A stretch of 64,000 bases of DNA from Pseudopithomyces maydicus (Eukaryota > Ascomycota > Dothideomycetes > Pleosporales > Didymosphaeriaceae), in assembly GCA_026873275.1 (NCBI GenBank), contig JANTUC010000006.1, positions 2,267,149 to 2,331,148 of the forward strand, in the 5' to 3' direction. The position numbers were made by a program, and so were the translations under genes. The notes below the pieces were generated by a model, which was given only the letters and a program-made list of their open reading frames with translations, searched no databases and was not told the DNA's origin. Positions 30,945 through 42,121 of this stretch are shown here, piece by piece (within the stretch, counting starts at the first letter, position 1; each line of letters begins with the position of its first letter).

Positions 30945-32897
30945 TTATACCCATTCTAGCACAAGACTGTCCCATAGCCAGCCCCGCCATTGTGTACTTT
31001 CGGTTACTTGGATATCTACTTTATTCTCTCCTACCTTCAGTAATTCCTTCTTTATGTCCCACTGTAAATTCCTCCACTCTCCCGCTTGTGTCGCTCCACG
31101 ATAAGTGTCCTGGCTGCTCACTAAGAGTACAGCGTTGGATGAAATGTTACCAATCTTTTGATTATTTACCAGGATGTTCGATTTTGTGCCGCTCGAGAAT
31201 CCAGCAAGAGAAGTATACAGTTTCGCACCAGTGGACGTTTCGGGTAGGCTCTTTACATCAAACTTAACAGACCACGTGCCCAAAATGGACTGGCCAAAAT
31301 ACCAGTCGCGTGGGTTTGATTCTCCAACTGTATAGGTAAGGTTTCCAGGTACTCTCGCGATACGGCCATGCTCGAAGGGAGTTGGACCACTCAGCGTGAA
31401 GCCTCGAGATGTACGATCAAAATCACTATCTGAGATTAGTACTCGAAGACAAGTTACGCATAGGTGACTGTATATCTTAGACTTACCCAATTTGAAATAT
31501 ACGTTTGCTTTTTTCTGTTACTTTCCAGTTGAGTGTCTTCAGGTGTGTTGTCTTGCGCTTGTTGACGACAACATCATTCTGAACAAACGAAGTCGTCACA
31601 TCAGCTAGACTCCCTCCATTTCCCCATGCGTAAAGCCCATACGTGCCCGTACGCACATCATCGATTGTGAAGTGACCATTCTTATCAGCATAAGCTGTGT
31701 AGTAGTAATCTTTGCCTTGATCAGCGGTACTAAGCGCAGAGTTGCTGTCACCGAGGAACACAGCAGCTCCGACAGCGGGTCTTCCGTCACTTAGAACCAG
31801 CTTCCCATATACTGATCCACGGGATTGATATGCTGTGTCTTTGAACCATGAATAGGGCCAAGCCTTTTCCTCTTGCTTCCACCGTTTAGCTGCATCGGTC
31901 TGTGAACCGTCGTTGAGATACCTACAAAAATACATCACATCAGTAAGTACTACAGTATATATGATACTTAGGCAACATACCACAACCAGGGACCCCAAGT
32001 CTTGCCATCGGTGAAATTATCGCTGGATCGGGCAAGGTAGTGAGTACCATGAATCATATTCAATTGGACGGTATCGCCAGTCTTCGATTCACGATGAACC
32101 TACAACGCGAGTAAGAATGTTTTTCCCGAATCAAGTGGCTCCAGGAAGTTTCGGCGTACCATGAGTTCTTGCTTCAAATGGTCGCCATTATAATAATCCT
32201 TTCCAGGGTTGATGTACCAACTGCCAACATCATCACCATACACGCCGTAATACGTCTGTTCCCTGACAAAGGCAGACCAATCATACTTGGTCAAGAATGA
32301 ACCGTCTGCCTTTTGCCATGTTTCATCCTGCACATTCGTCGCGGCTGCGTATTCGGACAACGGAGGCAACTCTCCATCCTTCACGTTTGTGTGCCCGTGC
32401 GTAAAAGAGTCGTTTCCTAGCCGCCACAACGTTCGAAATTCACCAAGAGTTGGTAGTGCATGGTTGACAAAATATTGGTATGCCCCAGCAAGATCGTCGT
32501 AGATGACCCAATGGAAGTCGCCTTCTTTGGCTGTGAACTGAACATTAATCCAGTCTTTTCCTGAATCAACAATTGCCGCAGAAGTCCAATTCAGATCTGA
32601 CTGTGCACCATCTGGTTTTTTGTTAGATGAATATGTGGCGTATTGGAAGAAGAGAGGCTCACTATAGCTCACGTAGTGACCGGTAGCTGTTGGTCCGACG
32701 CGGTCCTTTCCTTGGTACATGAGCTTGACGCCGTACTGTCGGCCCTGCGTCATGTTCCAAATGCCATTTCCGATGACCCAAGTCGAGTTTCCTAGGTCTT
32801 TCAGGAAACTTCTGGGCTTCGCAACCCTCTGTTCGGCAGGTGCTGCACTAGCGTAGGCAGCGAGTGTCGCGATACCAGCAATCCGAAAGAAACCCAT
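30945..32897 (-). CDS. Rhamnogalacturonan lyase, polysaccharide lyase family 4
   Basis: Secreted pectin-degrading enzyme cleaving rhamnogalacturonan I by beta-elimination; 590 aa. Exons (minus) 32897-32160, 32099-31981, 31921-31487, 31425-30945; introns 59-61 nt. Signal peptide MGFFRIAGIATLAAYASA. The PL4 catalytic beta-sandwich is recognisable from WVIGNGIWNMTQGRQYGVKL through HWVIYDDLAGAYQYFVNHAL and EFRTLWRLGNDSFTHGHTN to the block HLKQELMVHRESKTGDTVQL, restored by intron 1. Next is the fibronectin-III-like domain (SRGSVYGKLVLSDGRPAVGAAV; GHFTIDDVRTGTYGLYAWG). Last is the carbohydrate-binding-like C-terminal domain (ESNPRDWYFGQSILGTW to WRGWLWDSLVLEW). This is the standard three-domain layout, similar to Aspergillus RglB. 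CreA-type sites lie 150-165 bp upstream, consistent with glucose repression. Confidence 0.93.
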
Positions 32898-33613
32898 CGT
32901 TACCTGGCGGGTGCAGTCGACACAGAGAAGAATGATTCCAGTGTCCAAAATCTCTCTTATACCCATGTAGCCACCCCTGCATTAACGTGCGTTCTAGGAT
33001 GCTCGGTGCCATCTGCCCCGACCGAATCACGCTTATTCTTAGCCCCCGCGGGGTACCCCGGACTCTGATCGGCTCGAGCAAGCTATCGCAATAATATTCC
33101 TGCAATCGGAGCATGCGACCTTCGGAGAGCAGAGGTCACTCATGCTGCACGCTTTAATTTATTCCATCATCATTGAATCCAGGTACTGGCTATCCCGTAA
33201 ACCGTTTAGTACATTTCGGTATGTTATTAGTCAGACATAATATCGTGAATATACACAAACACGGTTCTTCAGCGTAGAGGAACGATACAATCTGTAGGTA
33301 AAATAGAGAAAATTGCAAATTAGTATAAATTACCAATTGCTTGTGCTACGTTCACGGGTATACATGTACGTTGGGTGTACCTCCAGTTGGTGCGTTGACT
33401 ACAATGTATTGGATATTGCATTTATGGGATCGTAGAGGGATATTCATCACACTAGTCACTCACAGAACACCACAGGCCATGGTTTGGCATGAAAAATCTG
33501 CAGCTGAAATACCAGCCAGCCAGGCAGCCAGTCAAAATCAAGAAGCGCGGAGCTGATCGCACTTGAACATCAACATGTCATGAACAAGAATCAAAAGGCG
33601 CTCATCCATTCGT
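32898..33613. other. Intergenic, PL4 promoter and SDR 3' flank
   Basis: Holds the PL4 promoter with CreA-like sites at 33044-33061 (separate entry). The rest, AT-richer near 33250-33340, shows no gene. Confidence 0.45.
33044..33061. promoter_or_regulatory. Cluster of CreA-type sites (SYGGRG)
   Basis: The segment contains GCGGGG (33048-33053), its overlapping complement CCCCGC (33044-33049) and CCCCGG (33056-33061). All three match the carbon-catabolite repressor consensus SYGGRG on one strand or the other. Paired sites are those that normally function. They sit 147-164 bp upstream of the pectin lyase start. Confidence 0.5.
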
Positions 33614-34614
33614 TTACAATCTAGTCCGACGCTCCCATTTCATCAGCTCCTCCTCGGTCCACACCCACAGCTTCTCAGCCAGCTCCACATCCTCAGTAAG
33701 GGGCGATCCATTACCACCAACACCCACGGGCTCATAGTACTGCCCACTCTCTACCTTGGCGCTAGCCGCGCCCCAAAGCTGGTTCAGGACGCCCTGTTCG
33801 ATCCCAACGGCCGAGAAGCGAGATACAATGGGCATGACGATCCGCGCCAGCATGAAACTCTCTCTCATAGTCTTGCTGAGATCAGTATTCACCATGCCTG
33901 GGTGTATAGCCACTGTTTTAATGGTTGGATAACGTTTCGCAAGCTGCTTAACGTGCAGGATGTTGGCCAATTTTGATACTCCATACGTCGTCATGGGTAA
34001 GAACCTGGGGTCAGCGGAGCACAGTTTTGAGAAGTCGATGCCGCCCTTTGGGGCTCGAGTGTGCGAGTGCGATGTGAGGGTCACTATGCGGACGTCTGAG
34101 CTGGGTTGAACCTGCTCGGCTGTCTTTAGGAGGATCGGCAGAAGCAGTTTGGTGAGGAGCGCGTGACCCATGTGGTTCGTGCCAAACTGTATCTCGTAGC
34201 CTTCGACCGTGGTGGCAGGCGGCACAGCCATGATTCCTGCATTATTCATCAGGATGTCGAGACGGGAGGTTGTTGCGAGAACCTTATTTGCAGCCTCCTT
34301 TATGGATGAAAAAGATGCAAGATCCATTTGAATAGGTGTCAGTTGCGCTTCTGGCACTGATTTCATGATCTCAGCTATTGCAGTACGAGCTTTTTCCTCG
34401 CTACGCGACCCGATCAGAATCCGTGAAGGGTTGTGTTTGGCAAGTTGAAGGGCCGTTTCCTTCCCTAAACCTGCATTTCCTATATTTCATGAAAATCAGT
34501 TTCTTCTCTTCGAGTCGAGCTCAGAGCCCTCAGTGGTAAGGATAACGCGCCTCCAGTGATGAAGATTACCTTCCCAGAAAGATCTGGTATGGCTTTTGGA
34601 TCGAAAGACGACAT
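33614..34614 (-). CDS. Short-chain dehydrogenase/reductase (retinol-dehydrogenase-like)
   Basis: NAD(P)-dependent oxidoreductase, 309 aa; exons (minus) 34614-34551 and 34479-33614. The Rossmann motif TGGNAGLGKET is created only by removing a 71-nt intron (34480-34550). Its donor reads G/GCGCGT rather than GT, while the branch site (AACTGAT) and acceptor (TATAG) are normal. So this is a GC-AG intron or a single T-to-C change at the donor. Other motifs: NNAGIMAVP, NHMGHALLTKLLLP, and the catalytic Tyr and Lys in TTYGVSKLANILH. HPGMVNTDLSKTM follows the active site as in retinol-dehydrogenase-type SDRs. Cytosolic or ER-surface; substrate unknown. No obvious partner genes nearby. Confidence 0.88.
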
Positions 34615-35280
34615 GATTCTAGAGATCTTAATCGGTATAGGATACAATTGATTTATAATTTGGAACGGTTTGAAGGGTGCCGCGTGTTGAATATATACCA
34701 GTGGCCTCGGGGCCCCGGGGTTCCTTTGGTCATGTGCCGGATTAGTCGGAGATAACCAAGACCAAATCTCATCCACAATCGAGATATTATACTTCATGTG
34801 AGCCAGTCATAGGCAGATTTGGAAACAGAATGCCTCGGCCTATACAAGAAGTCCTGGATCCTTGTGGGGTCTCACAACGCAATTTCGTGACTGTTAAGTG
34901 GCGTGACGACCAAGCCCGGCTCTGTAAAACGACCCATTTTAAATGCAAATCGTTTCATTTGGATGGATTGGTCAGAATGCTATATTCTTCATCAATGTTC
35001 TCGATGCATTGCTACGGTGAGCAGGCGTAGATATCACGAAATGCCCTATTCGGAAAGTGGATCTTGATACAGACTAGCCGTGTCTGGACAAGCGCAAGGC
35101 ATATCGCTCCTTCTCTCACACGTGCTATGAAGCGGGCTGAAGCAACAAAGTCTTTCTACCGGCAGTCTCGGGGAACAAGGAAAACAAAGAAAATATTCAC
35201 CCGGTTAACGGAGTGTTTCGCAAAGGCATAAACCCTTCCATGTAATCGATTTTATCAACTACTCCTTCGGTATCACCAAC
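34615..35280. other. Intergenic, divergent promoters
   Basis: 666 bp between the divergent SDR and fungal-TF genes. Shared promoter space. A short plus-strand frame at 34830-35030 lacks support. Nothing else seen. Confidence 0.4.
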
Positions 35281-37007
35281 ATGCTATCAGAAACGGAACC
35301 GCTCTCGGCTGGTGCTGATCGAGACCGGCTCCCTGGAGCCAGAGGCAGCTCTAGGGTCCAGCCCATAGTTATCATCTTCGATAGTAAGCCACATCGCCAA
35401 CGCCAGAAGCATACGAAAAAGACTAGGAAGGAGTTCGCGGTAGGATCTGGGAAGACATTCGCCTTTGTTAACATCTCTCGTCCGGGTAACGCGGACGAGG
35501 AATCTCGCCGACTGGTCAAGACCCATGTGATGCAGGATGTTCTCCGCCGGAAATCAAGCCACCAATTTAACCCTGAAGTGAAGTTCCCCGAGCGCTTGCA
35601 CATCTCCCAGGACTTCTCTCGGTTCATGGAAGGCAGGCCCCAAGCCCGGCCATCCTATCGCTTTATCTTTCCAGTCCACACAAAGCCTTATATGCTCAAA
35701 TTAGTCCATGAATGTGCGTAGATTCCCTCCAAATACTTGTTTCTAGCCATGGATAAAGCTGAACTCAAGTTCGACTGAGTAGATGCAGGCGCCATGCTTC
35801 CCACTGAAAGCAAAGCCATTAGTTCAGCATGGTTTCCGCTGATAATGAGTGACGCTGCGCTTTTTCACGCCCTTTTGTGCACTTCGGCCCTGTTGGGAGG
35901 GCATAACATGATAGTGCAAAGGAGGCACATGCTGGAATCTATAAGATTGATTAACGTTCGCTTGCGGGGAGACGGAGTTACTTCAGACGCTACTATCACT
36001 GCCATACTATTTATGGCAAAGGCTGAGGTAAGCCATCCATCAAAAAAATAGTATTGAAACTTTCGGTGTTAATGATAGACTCATAGTACTTCCAAGGAAA
36101 CTACGGCGCTTGGAGCGTCCACATGGGTGGTGTGAAAAGAATTGTTGAGCTCAGAGGTGGCATTGAATTGCTGTCACGACTCATTCAACAGAAGATTTAT
36201 AGGTTAGTGGCGCTTTTTGTCACTTGACCCGGAAATCCATTCGTTAATCTTCGAAGTTGTAGCACGGATTTGGTAGGCTGCATGGAAACCGGCACTCCCC
36301 CTCACTTCCCCGCTATCAATCTCCCAAAACCCTTATCCCCTGCATATCCATGCAATCTGCCTTCAGCTATAATCTCTCTCGCAGAATCCTACATACCGGA
36401 TCCCGACTTCCTAGCTCTGCTCTCCCAGATTACAACACACACCACGTCCTCGTCAGCCACACATGACACCCCCAGCCTCCAGTACCGTCTCTTATCATTC
36501 CAAGCCATGCGCCAGTATTGGTATCCTCTACCCAACTCCATAATTCCAACCAGAAAGATTTTCAGTGCAGTACAACAAACGCAGTCTGAGATCATTGAGG
36601 AACTGCTCCTTATCGGTGCACTACTCTTTCTCTCCCTCCCACATATACAGGCACTACCGCCCATTCGTTCCGTTGACCATGGCTACCTGCTCAGCCGGCT
36701 GATTTCCTCCGCCAACCCATTCCTCCACCGTTACACCTTGTCACAGCATCCGGAATTCTTTCTCTGGCTCTTTTTTCTAGGGGAAATTTTCTCTTCGACC
36801 TCGACTCTCCCCTCCGCAAGTGCACGTGAGCATTCACCTCTTCGCCCGCAGCTGAGAGCCGTTTCGGTCTTACTGAACATTACATCTTGGGGAGATATGA
36901 AGATGGCGCTGAGCACGATGTGGGCGTTTGAACCGAAATATGACAATCTTTATCAAAGTCTGTGGGAAGAGGCTAAAATGGGCCATGGAATAGCTGAGAA
37001 ATCTTAA
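35281..37007 (+). CDS. Fungal-specific transcription-factor-domain protein lacking a zinc cluster
   Basis: 510 aa; exons 35281-35713, 35789-36027, 36087-36202, 36263-37007. The N-terminus contains FAFVNISRPGNADEESRRLV and KTHVMQDVLRRK, the block that precedes the Fungal_trans_2 (DUF3468) region in many ascomycete regulators. Then come WFPLIMSDAALFHALLCTSA, YFQGNYGAWSVHMGGVKRIV and ELRGGIELL, the hallmark helices of that domain. No Cys-rich binuclear cluster is present before it, and no upstream exon encoding one was seen. Such cluster-less members are common, and either act as co-regulators or bind no DNA. Nuclear location is presumed. All three introns restore phase. Function in the cell unknown. 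Confidence 0.85.
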
Positions 37008-38012
37008 ATCTGATACACAGCACCGCGAAGCAATTTAAGAAAGCAAGATATACTAGAGCCTGGCCGGTGGCGAAGTTGCTTATTTTTTAAGTAGAGCTTG
37101 CGTTAGAGAACAAAGAGCCTCATGCACGATTTGGAAATACGAAGTGTAGTTAAGTATTTGATTTGAGGGCGACCTCACCTTAGGATGCAGTTTCTACACG
37201 ATAGCCTGAGTCTTTGGAAATTTTGAAGAGGAAGCAGTAAAGTATCTTGATTTCTGAACTATCCTATATCAAAGAAAGGACGGCGTTTCATTCAGAAGTA
37301 TGGATGGAGTGACAAGGAATCACGATGATGGTGAAAATCTATGCATCTTGATAGAGAGTTAAACTTGTGAACTACGATAAAAGGTAGATACAACCTAATA
37401 CTGATTCCTATCATGGTCTGGGTAAAATCTTGGCGACACTTGAGTGATGATCAAGCAAATGGAGGGTTGCAAGCGACAAGACACTTGCCTCCGGCTTGGG
37501 ATGGGACTAGATCGGATCAGGAAGGTACATCACATCATTCATTGCAAGGAAGATCGATTTATGTCCTATCTTCGACAACGTACCCGAAATATTATTCGGA
37601 ATAAATTCATAATCAGCTCTAGCTAGTTTGAAAACAGCCATGAGAAAAGAGATTCCACGGGATGGTGAGCTCAACTTCAACTGTTTTACGCGTTGTTCCG
37701 CATGTCGGAAGCACGTCGGAAGATCAGCGGCAGCCTCGCCACCGGTTACGGAGGTATCAGCCGGTCTAAGAGCGGAGAACACCCCAAAGGATACTCGACC
37801 CACTTTAGCTATCAAGGCTCCCCACGATTAACCTGCCTTAGCAACTCGACCGTTCAATTGGCATCTCACCGCTTCAGTGAATTTAATCTTAAAATGCTGG
37901 CATCTTCGCTGTTTTGCGCGGTCGTGTGTCCATCTACAAAATCAGACCCATTGGCAGACTCTGGGAGGAATCAAACATCAGCAATTCTGCCATTGGAACA
38001 GGTGACACCAAG
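37008..38012. other. Intergenic
   Basis: About 1 kb with no supported gene; overlapping short frames at 37413-37831 lack a start context or motif. The segment before 38013 should carry the promoter of the secreted protein. The frame of that protein stays open upstream to about 37914 without an ATG. Confidence 0.4.
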
Positions 38013-39704
38013 ATGAGGACTACATGGGTACTAGGGTCTTTGGTTGCACCATGCATCCCAGTTGCCGCAACAAGAGTCAGTGATAGGGGAAACGCCACCA
38101 ATGGTGCAGCAAAACAGCTCCTGGAGGAGTCCATGAGATGGATGGATCTGTATTACGACTCCGAAGCAGGTTACCTTTACAATTTGGATTCTAAAGCACT
38201 CCTTCATGATACCCGCTCGTCTGTCTGGTATGCTGCCGGCTTACTAGCCCGGAATGAAGGAGACGATGCGGACCAAGCAGCGAAAATCGTGGAGAACGTA
38301 ATTGAGGGACAACATAAGAACATCAGCTCGCAATGGTACGGTGACTATCAAATATACCCCGAAGAGCCTACCGTCGGGACCTCGCAGTATCCTCCTGTCA
38401 TATACAACTCCTGGGATCCAAATTGGCGCGGTTTCGTTGGTACAACGCTGATTCTCATGCTTGAGGAATTCCCCGATCTAATACCACACGACACACAAAC
38501 CCGAATCCTAGAGAGTTTATACAACGCAACAGTGGGCGACTCTTATCGGGTGGGTGGTGTAGATGACGATAATCTATACGCTTCGTACAGTAACCCGGCA
38601 ATCATGCGGGCTTTCATGTCCAGCTGGACTGGCCGAAGACTGAGCGACTCAAACATGACAACGGCTGGTGAAGCCTATGCGAAAGAGATAATTAACTTGT
38701 TTGAGCGTGCAGACACGCTATCGGAATTTAATTCTGGAACATACGCCGGCGTCTCATTGTACGCGCTCACCCTATGGTGTAAATACCTACCTCAATCTTC
38801 GTTGATGGGAGAGCACGGCCCAAGCATGGTTTCTAAGACATGGGCTATTCTAGGGCAATTGTACAATGCAAATCTGAAGAATGTGGCAGGACCGTGGGAT
38901 CGCAGTTATGGGTATGATATGAATCGCTATTTGAGTATTCTGGCACTCCATATCTGGACGTTGGTAGGAAAGGAAGCTGCACCCATCAACCCGAAGCCGT
39001 ATACGATGGGTCACAAAGACGATTTCGCCATTGGCCCTCTCGTTGCCATTTTGGCCCCATTTCACAACACTCTTGTTCCCAACGCTACTCTCTCCGCTTT
39101 GCAAATCTTCCCAGGAACTCATAATGTGTCAACGTCGGCATTTTCTCCCCGTGGGATACTTACCCGCGCAATATTACGGCATGGCTTTCGTCAAACCTTA
39201 CAATCGGAGCAGAATCCTTCTCGGAAGATGTTATCGGCGGGCCGGCAAAGAATCCTTCAAGTTTCAACCCGGCGGTCGTGCAGTGGGGCCGAAAGGATGG
39301 GAGCGTGGGATGGTTAACGTTATATGCTCAAGTAAAAGAATTGAATGCAGTGGCTGGTGAAGGAAAATTGGAGCTCGAGTATCCACAGGGCAATGAGACG
39401 AGTACTTTTACGTTCTTGGTCAGTACTAATTCTAAGTATGGAAAGAGAGATGTATCTTCTTGGGAAGACGTAGAGGGTGCAAATGTCACAGTACTGGGAA
39501 CGGTAGATCCAGAATACAGTGTCGAGTTTGCTGGATATGTTGGTGGCGCCGGAAAAACGATAAAGTAAGTGTTTGATTGCTCTTCCTGCCAGCCGCCCTA
39601 CTAACCTTTTCGGCAGCGACTTTGAATTTTGGAATTTCACCTATACGATGCCTGAAAATAGTACAGAGACTCCTAGGATGGTGCTTTCCTTCGACCTCAA
39701 GTAG
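38013..39704 (+). CDS. Putative secreted protein of uncharacterised fungal family, with one-base frame break
   Basis: About 546 aa when the break is bridged; exons 38013-39564 and 39617-39704. An Ala/Val-rich N-terminal segment (MRTTWVLGSLVAPCIPVAATR) is likely a signal peptide, and many NxT/S sequons follow. The helical, aromatic-rich pattern (SSVWYAAGLLARNEG; SQWYGDYQIYPEEP; VIYNSWDPNWRGFVGTTLIL; VDDDNLYASYSNPAIMRAF) suggests an alpha/alpha-barrel enzyme, with a beta-rich C-terminal domain (WGRKDGSVGWLTLYAQVKEL; VTVLGTVDPEYSVEFAGYVG). I do not recognise a named family. Frame break: after NVSTSA (codon ending 39140) the correct frame resumes at FSPWDTYPRNITAW, which requires one more T in the TTTT run 39141-39144. 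Reading straight on gives stop-terminated low-quality sequence. A homopolymer deletion, real or artefactual, is the simplest explanation. Confidence 0.75.
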
Positions 39705-40478
39705 ATCAAGTTGCATTGCAAATGACTTGGCGGTTCTCATGGAGGCCGGAGTGGTACGATAGCGTAGTTCAGCCCCAGGATAAATTATTGATAATTACTC
39801 AAAACGTCTACAACTGCTCTGTTGATACGATTGCAGCCCCATTTTCACGTGTGTCGCGTCTCACAGCAGGGGTCACAAACGCGCAAGCATAGGTGCCCCC
39901 GTACTGATACCAGGCCTGTTCAGAAGACACCGAAGCGATAAGAAAGAACTGGTTTGCTTGCATTGCAAAAACTTGGCTTTTCTCATCGTTTTGTTCTGGG
40001 TAACCTATTTGATAAGATAAAACGCGGATGTGCGTCTAGACTGCTGCACGGGGGCGGCACGGTTGTCCAGGATCTTTTCAGGGGTATACACTTCATGAGA
40101 TCTGGGGGCCATTCCCTTCATCCCGCGAAATGCAAAAGAAATTCAGACATCTTTTAGTTGTTTAGCTTGTAGAAAGAGTGTTCCACTATCGGTCCGCAGA
40201 CGACCTCATTTTCTTTCGCCTGCCCGTGATGCGGATGCCTTCTTGGTATGCAAGGCACCCATCTTGGGTGACTTAGGCAGAGACAAGATCACAAGTTAAG
40301 GCTCGAGTACGCATAAACTAATGATCCGTGCGCAAGGCATGAAAGACAGTTTTTGGAAGGGCTGAGTAGCCGCGCGCTCTCAACAGGCAGGTAGGAACCT
40401 CTGAGACGTGGCTGAGGAATACCAACAGGCTGTGCAGCAGCCACTGGTGGCTGCTACCTTTCCAAGCTGGAAGATACC
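39705..40478. other. Intergenic
   Basis: No supported gene; promoter region of the RING protein at its right end. Confidence 0.4.
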
Positions 40479-41393
40479 ATGGCGGTCAATCGAGTATATA
40501 TGGTCCTAGATCTAGCATTGGTAGCACTATATCGCATCTCTAGCAGTCTTTCTCAACAGTTATTCAATTCGTTACGCACACACATCATGCCATCATCTGC
40601 ATGCGCTGCTACTCTATGGAATACACAAGATGTTCTCAGAGTCGAAAATATGGGTCGTTGCATTGGCAAGACTTTGCGTGATAAAGAATGTCGCTGTATC
40701 GTTGCACGCCACAACCAACGAAAAGCTGATCATCTCATGGGAACTTTGAGCAAAAGATCACCGGATCCCGTCACACTTGAAGCCGATCTTTACCAGCTCG
40801 CGAGTCTACTCTTGTGTCGAAGATTTCATCAAAATCAAGCACAGAACATTGTGGACAAATGGGACACATATCTCGAAAGTCTCAGGGAATCCCAGTTAGA
40901 GCAGGGCGTCTCAAGCGAAGAAGAGCTTGACTCCGACGTAGAAGAAACACCTGAACCACTTCTTGTTAACCAATCACTCATCCGCCCCGCGGAGGAATCT
41001 TCGACCTCTTCTTCTCAGTCGGAACAAGGCGTCCCAAGCGAAGGAGCGCTTGAATCTCATGAAGAAGAGCTTGATTCGGACGAAGACGATCTTGAAACCG
41101 ACGAAGACGATCTAGAGGAACCATCAAGTTTTTCTTCTGTTGCTACATCAGCCATCACACCGTGCACGCTTAGACACGTCCGTCGCCGTGCCATCGATGA
41201 CTCGTGCCCCATTTGCCAAGAAGACTATCAAGTCAGCGACCAGAATCAGCTCGTGTGGTGTAAGAGTAAATGCGGCCGCACCGTTCACGAAGCTTGTTTC
41301 GAGGCATGGAAAGCCTCGTGCTTGGTTAGAGGAATTACGGTGACATGTGTCATGTGTCGAACTCCGTGGGCTCAGGACTGCGCTTGCGAGTAA
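40479..41393 (+). CDS. RING-type zinc-finger protein (putative E3 ubiquitin ligase)
   Basis: Single-exon gene, 304 aa. The C-terminal RING-like domain (about residues 242-300) reads CPICQEDYQ, then WCKSKCGRTVHEACFEAW, then TCVMCRTPW. This gives paired Cys ligands with a central C-x4-H-x2-C element, the RING-H2 variant common in fungal orphan ligases. The N-terminal half has a Cys/Arg block (GRCIGKTLRDKECRC). A very acidic Ser/Glu/Asp linker follows, with repeated elements (QGVSSEEELDSD; QGVPSEGALESHEEELDSDE; DDLETDEDDLEE). Start may instead be Met37 (40587), since the first 36 residues look like non-conserved leader. No transmembrane segment after residue 40. Substrate unknown. Confidence 0.7.
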   Translation: MAVNRVYMVLDLALVALYRISSSLSQQLFNSLRTHIMPSSACAATLWNTQDVLRVENMGRCIGKTLRDKECRCIVARHNQRKADHLMGTLSKRSPDPVTLEADLYQLASLLLCRRFHQNQAQNIVDKWDTYLESLRESQLEQGVSSEEELDSDVEETPEPLLVNQSLIRPAEESSTSSSQSEQGVPSEGALESHEEELDSDEDDLETDEDDLEEPSSFSSVATSAITPCTLRHVRRRAIDDSCPICQEDYQVSDQNQLVWCKSKCGRTVHEACFEAWKASCLVRGITVTCVMCRTPWAQDCACE

Positions 41394-42121
41394 CGATTGA
41401 CGTCTGGGTTATCCATTTATGAAATTTCCTTATGATAGACCTTTGTTTATAAATCTCATTAATAGTCATTCATTCTATTTCCAGTCCACAGGCATAAAAG
41501 TCTAGATCGACGAACTACTAGTCCTAGGGCCACAAAATTATCTTGATCGGCATGTGCATGACGCTGTGTTGTTGTTGATAGATAATCCTAAAATATCATA
41601 TACTTCATGTTCTTCGTTTACCACCTTGTATCGCACATGTACGCAGATGGTGTAGTCATGATTCGTACTGAATCTCCGCACACCGCAGTCTCTCTCACAA
41701 TGGGAGGAGTGCGAAACGACTACCCCGCTTCGATCAAGAATTCAGCCTAGACAGCTGCCTTACTTCATCCCAGTAGCGCTAGACTCTTTTCACGCCACAG
41801 CGCGTACTGGCAACGCAATTCCTGGCGCATGCTTTCTCCCAGGACCTTCGCGACACGTTCAAGATCGCTTCGACTGGTACAATTATGGCGCTTGATATGC
41901 TGTCTCACCGATATCCCTCCAAAACAACAAGACGAGACATGTGACTGAAGCTTTGGGGGTAAATTCTTATTCGGCGTTGGTGTATGGCGCACAGGGTTTT
42001 CTTTCGAGCCCGGGAACCATACACCGCGGGGGTCTGTCTTTTATTCGACCGAAGGTGTTCTAGCCTTAACAGTGTGTGCACACCAATATGGCGTAAGTTC
42101 TGTCCTGGATATGTGTATGGT
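41394..42121. other. Intergenic, convergent 3' flanks
   Basis: No supported gene; a 75-codon minus-strand frame at 41765-41992 has no motif. The region is the 3' flank of the RING gene and of the next minus-strand gene. Confidence 0.4.
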
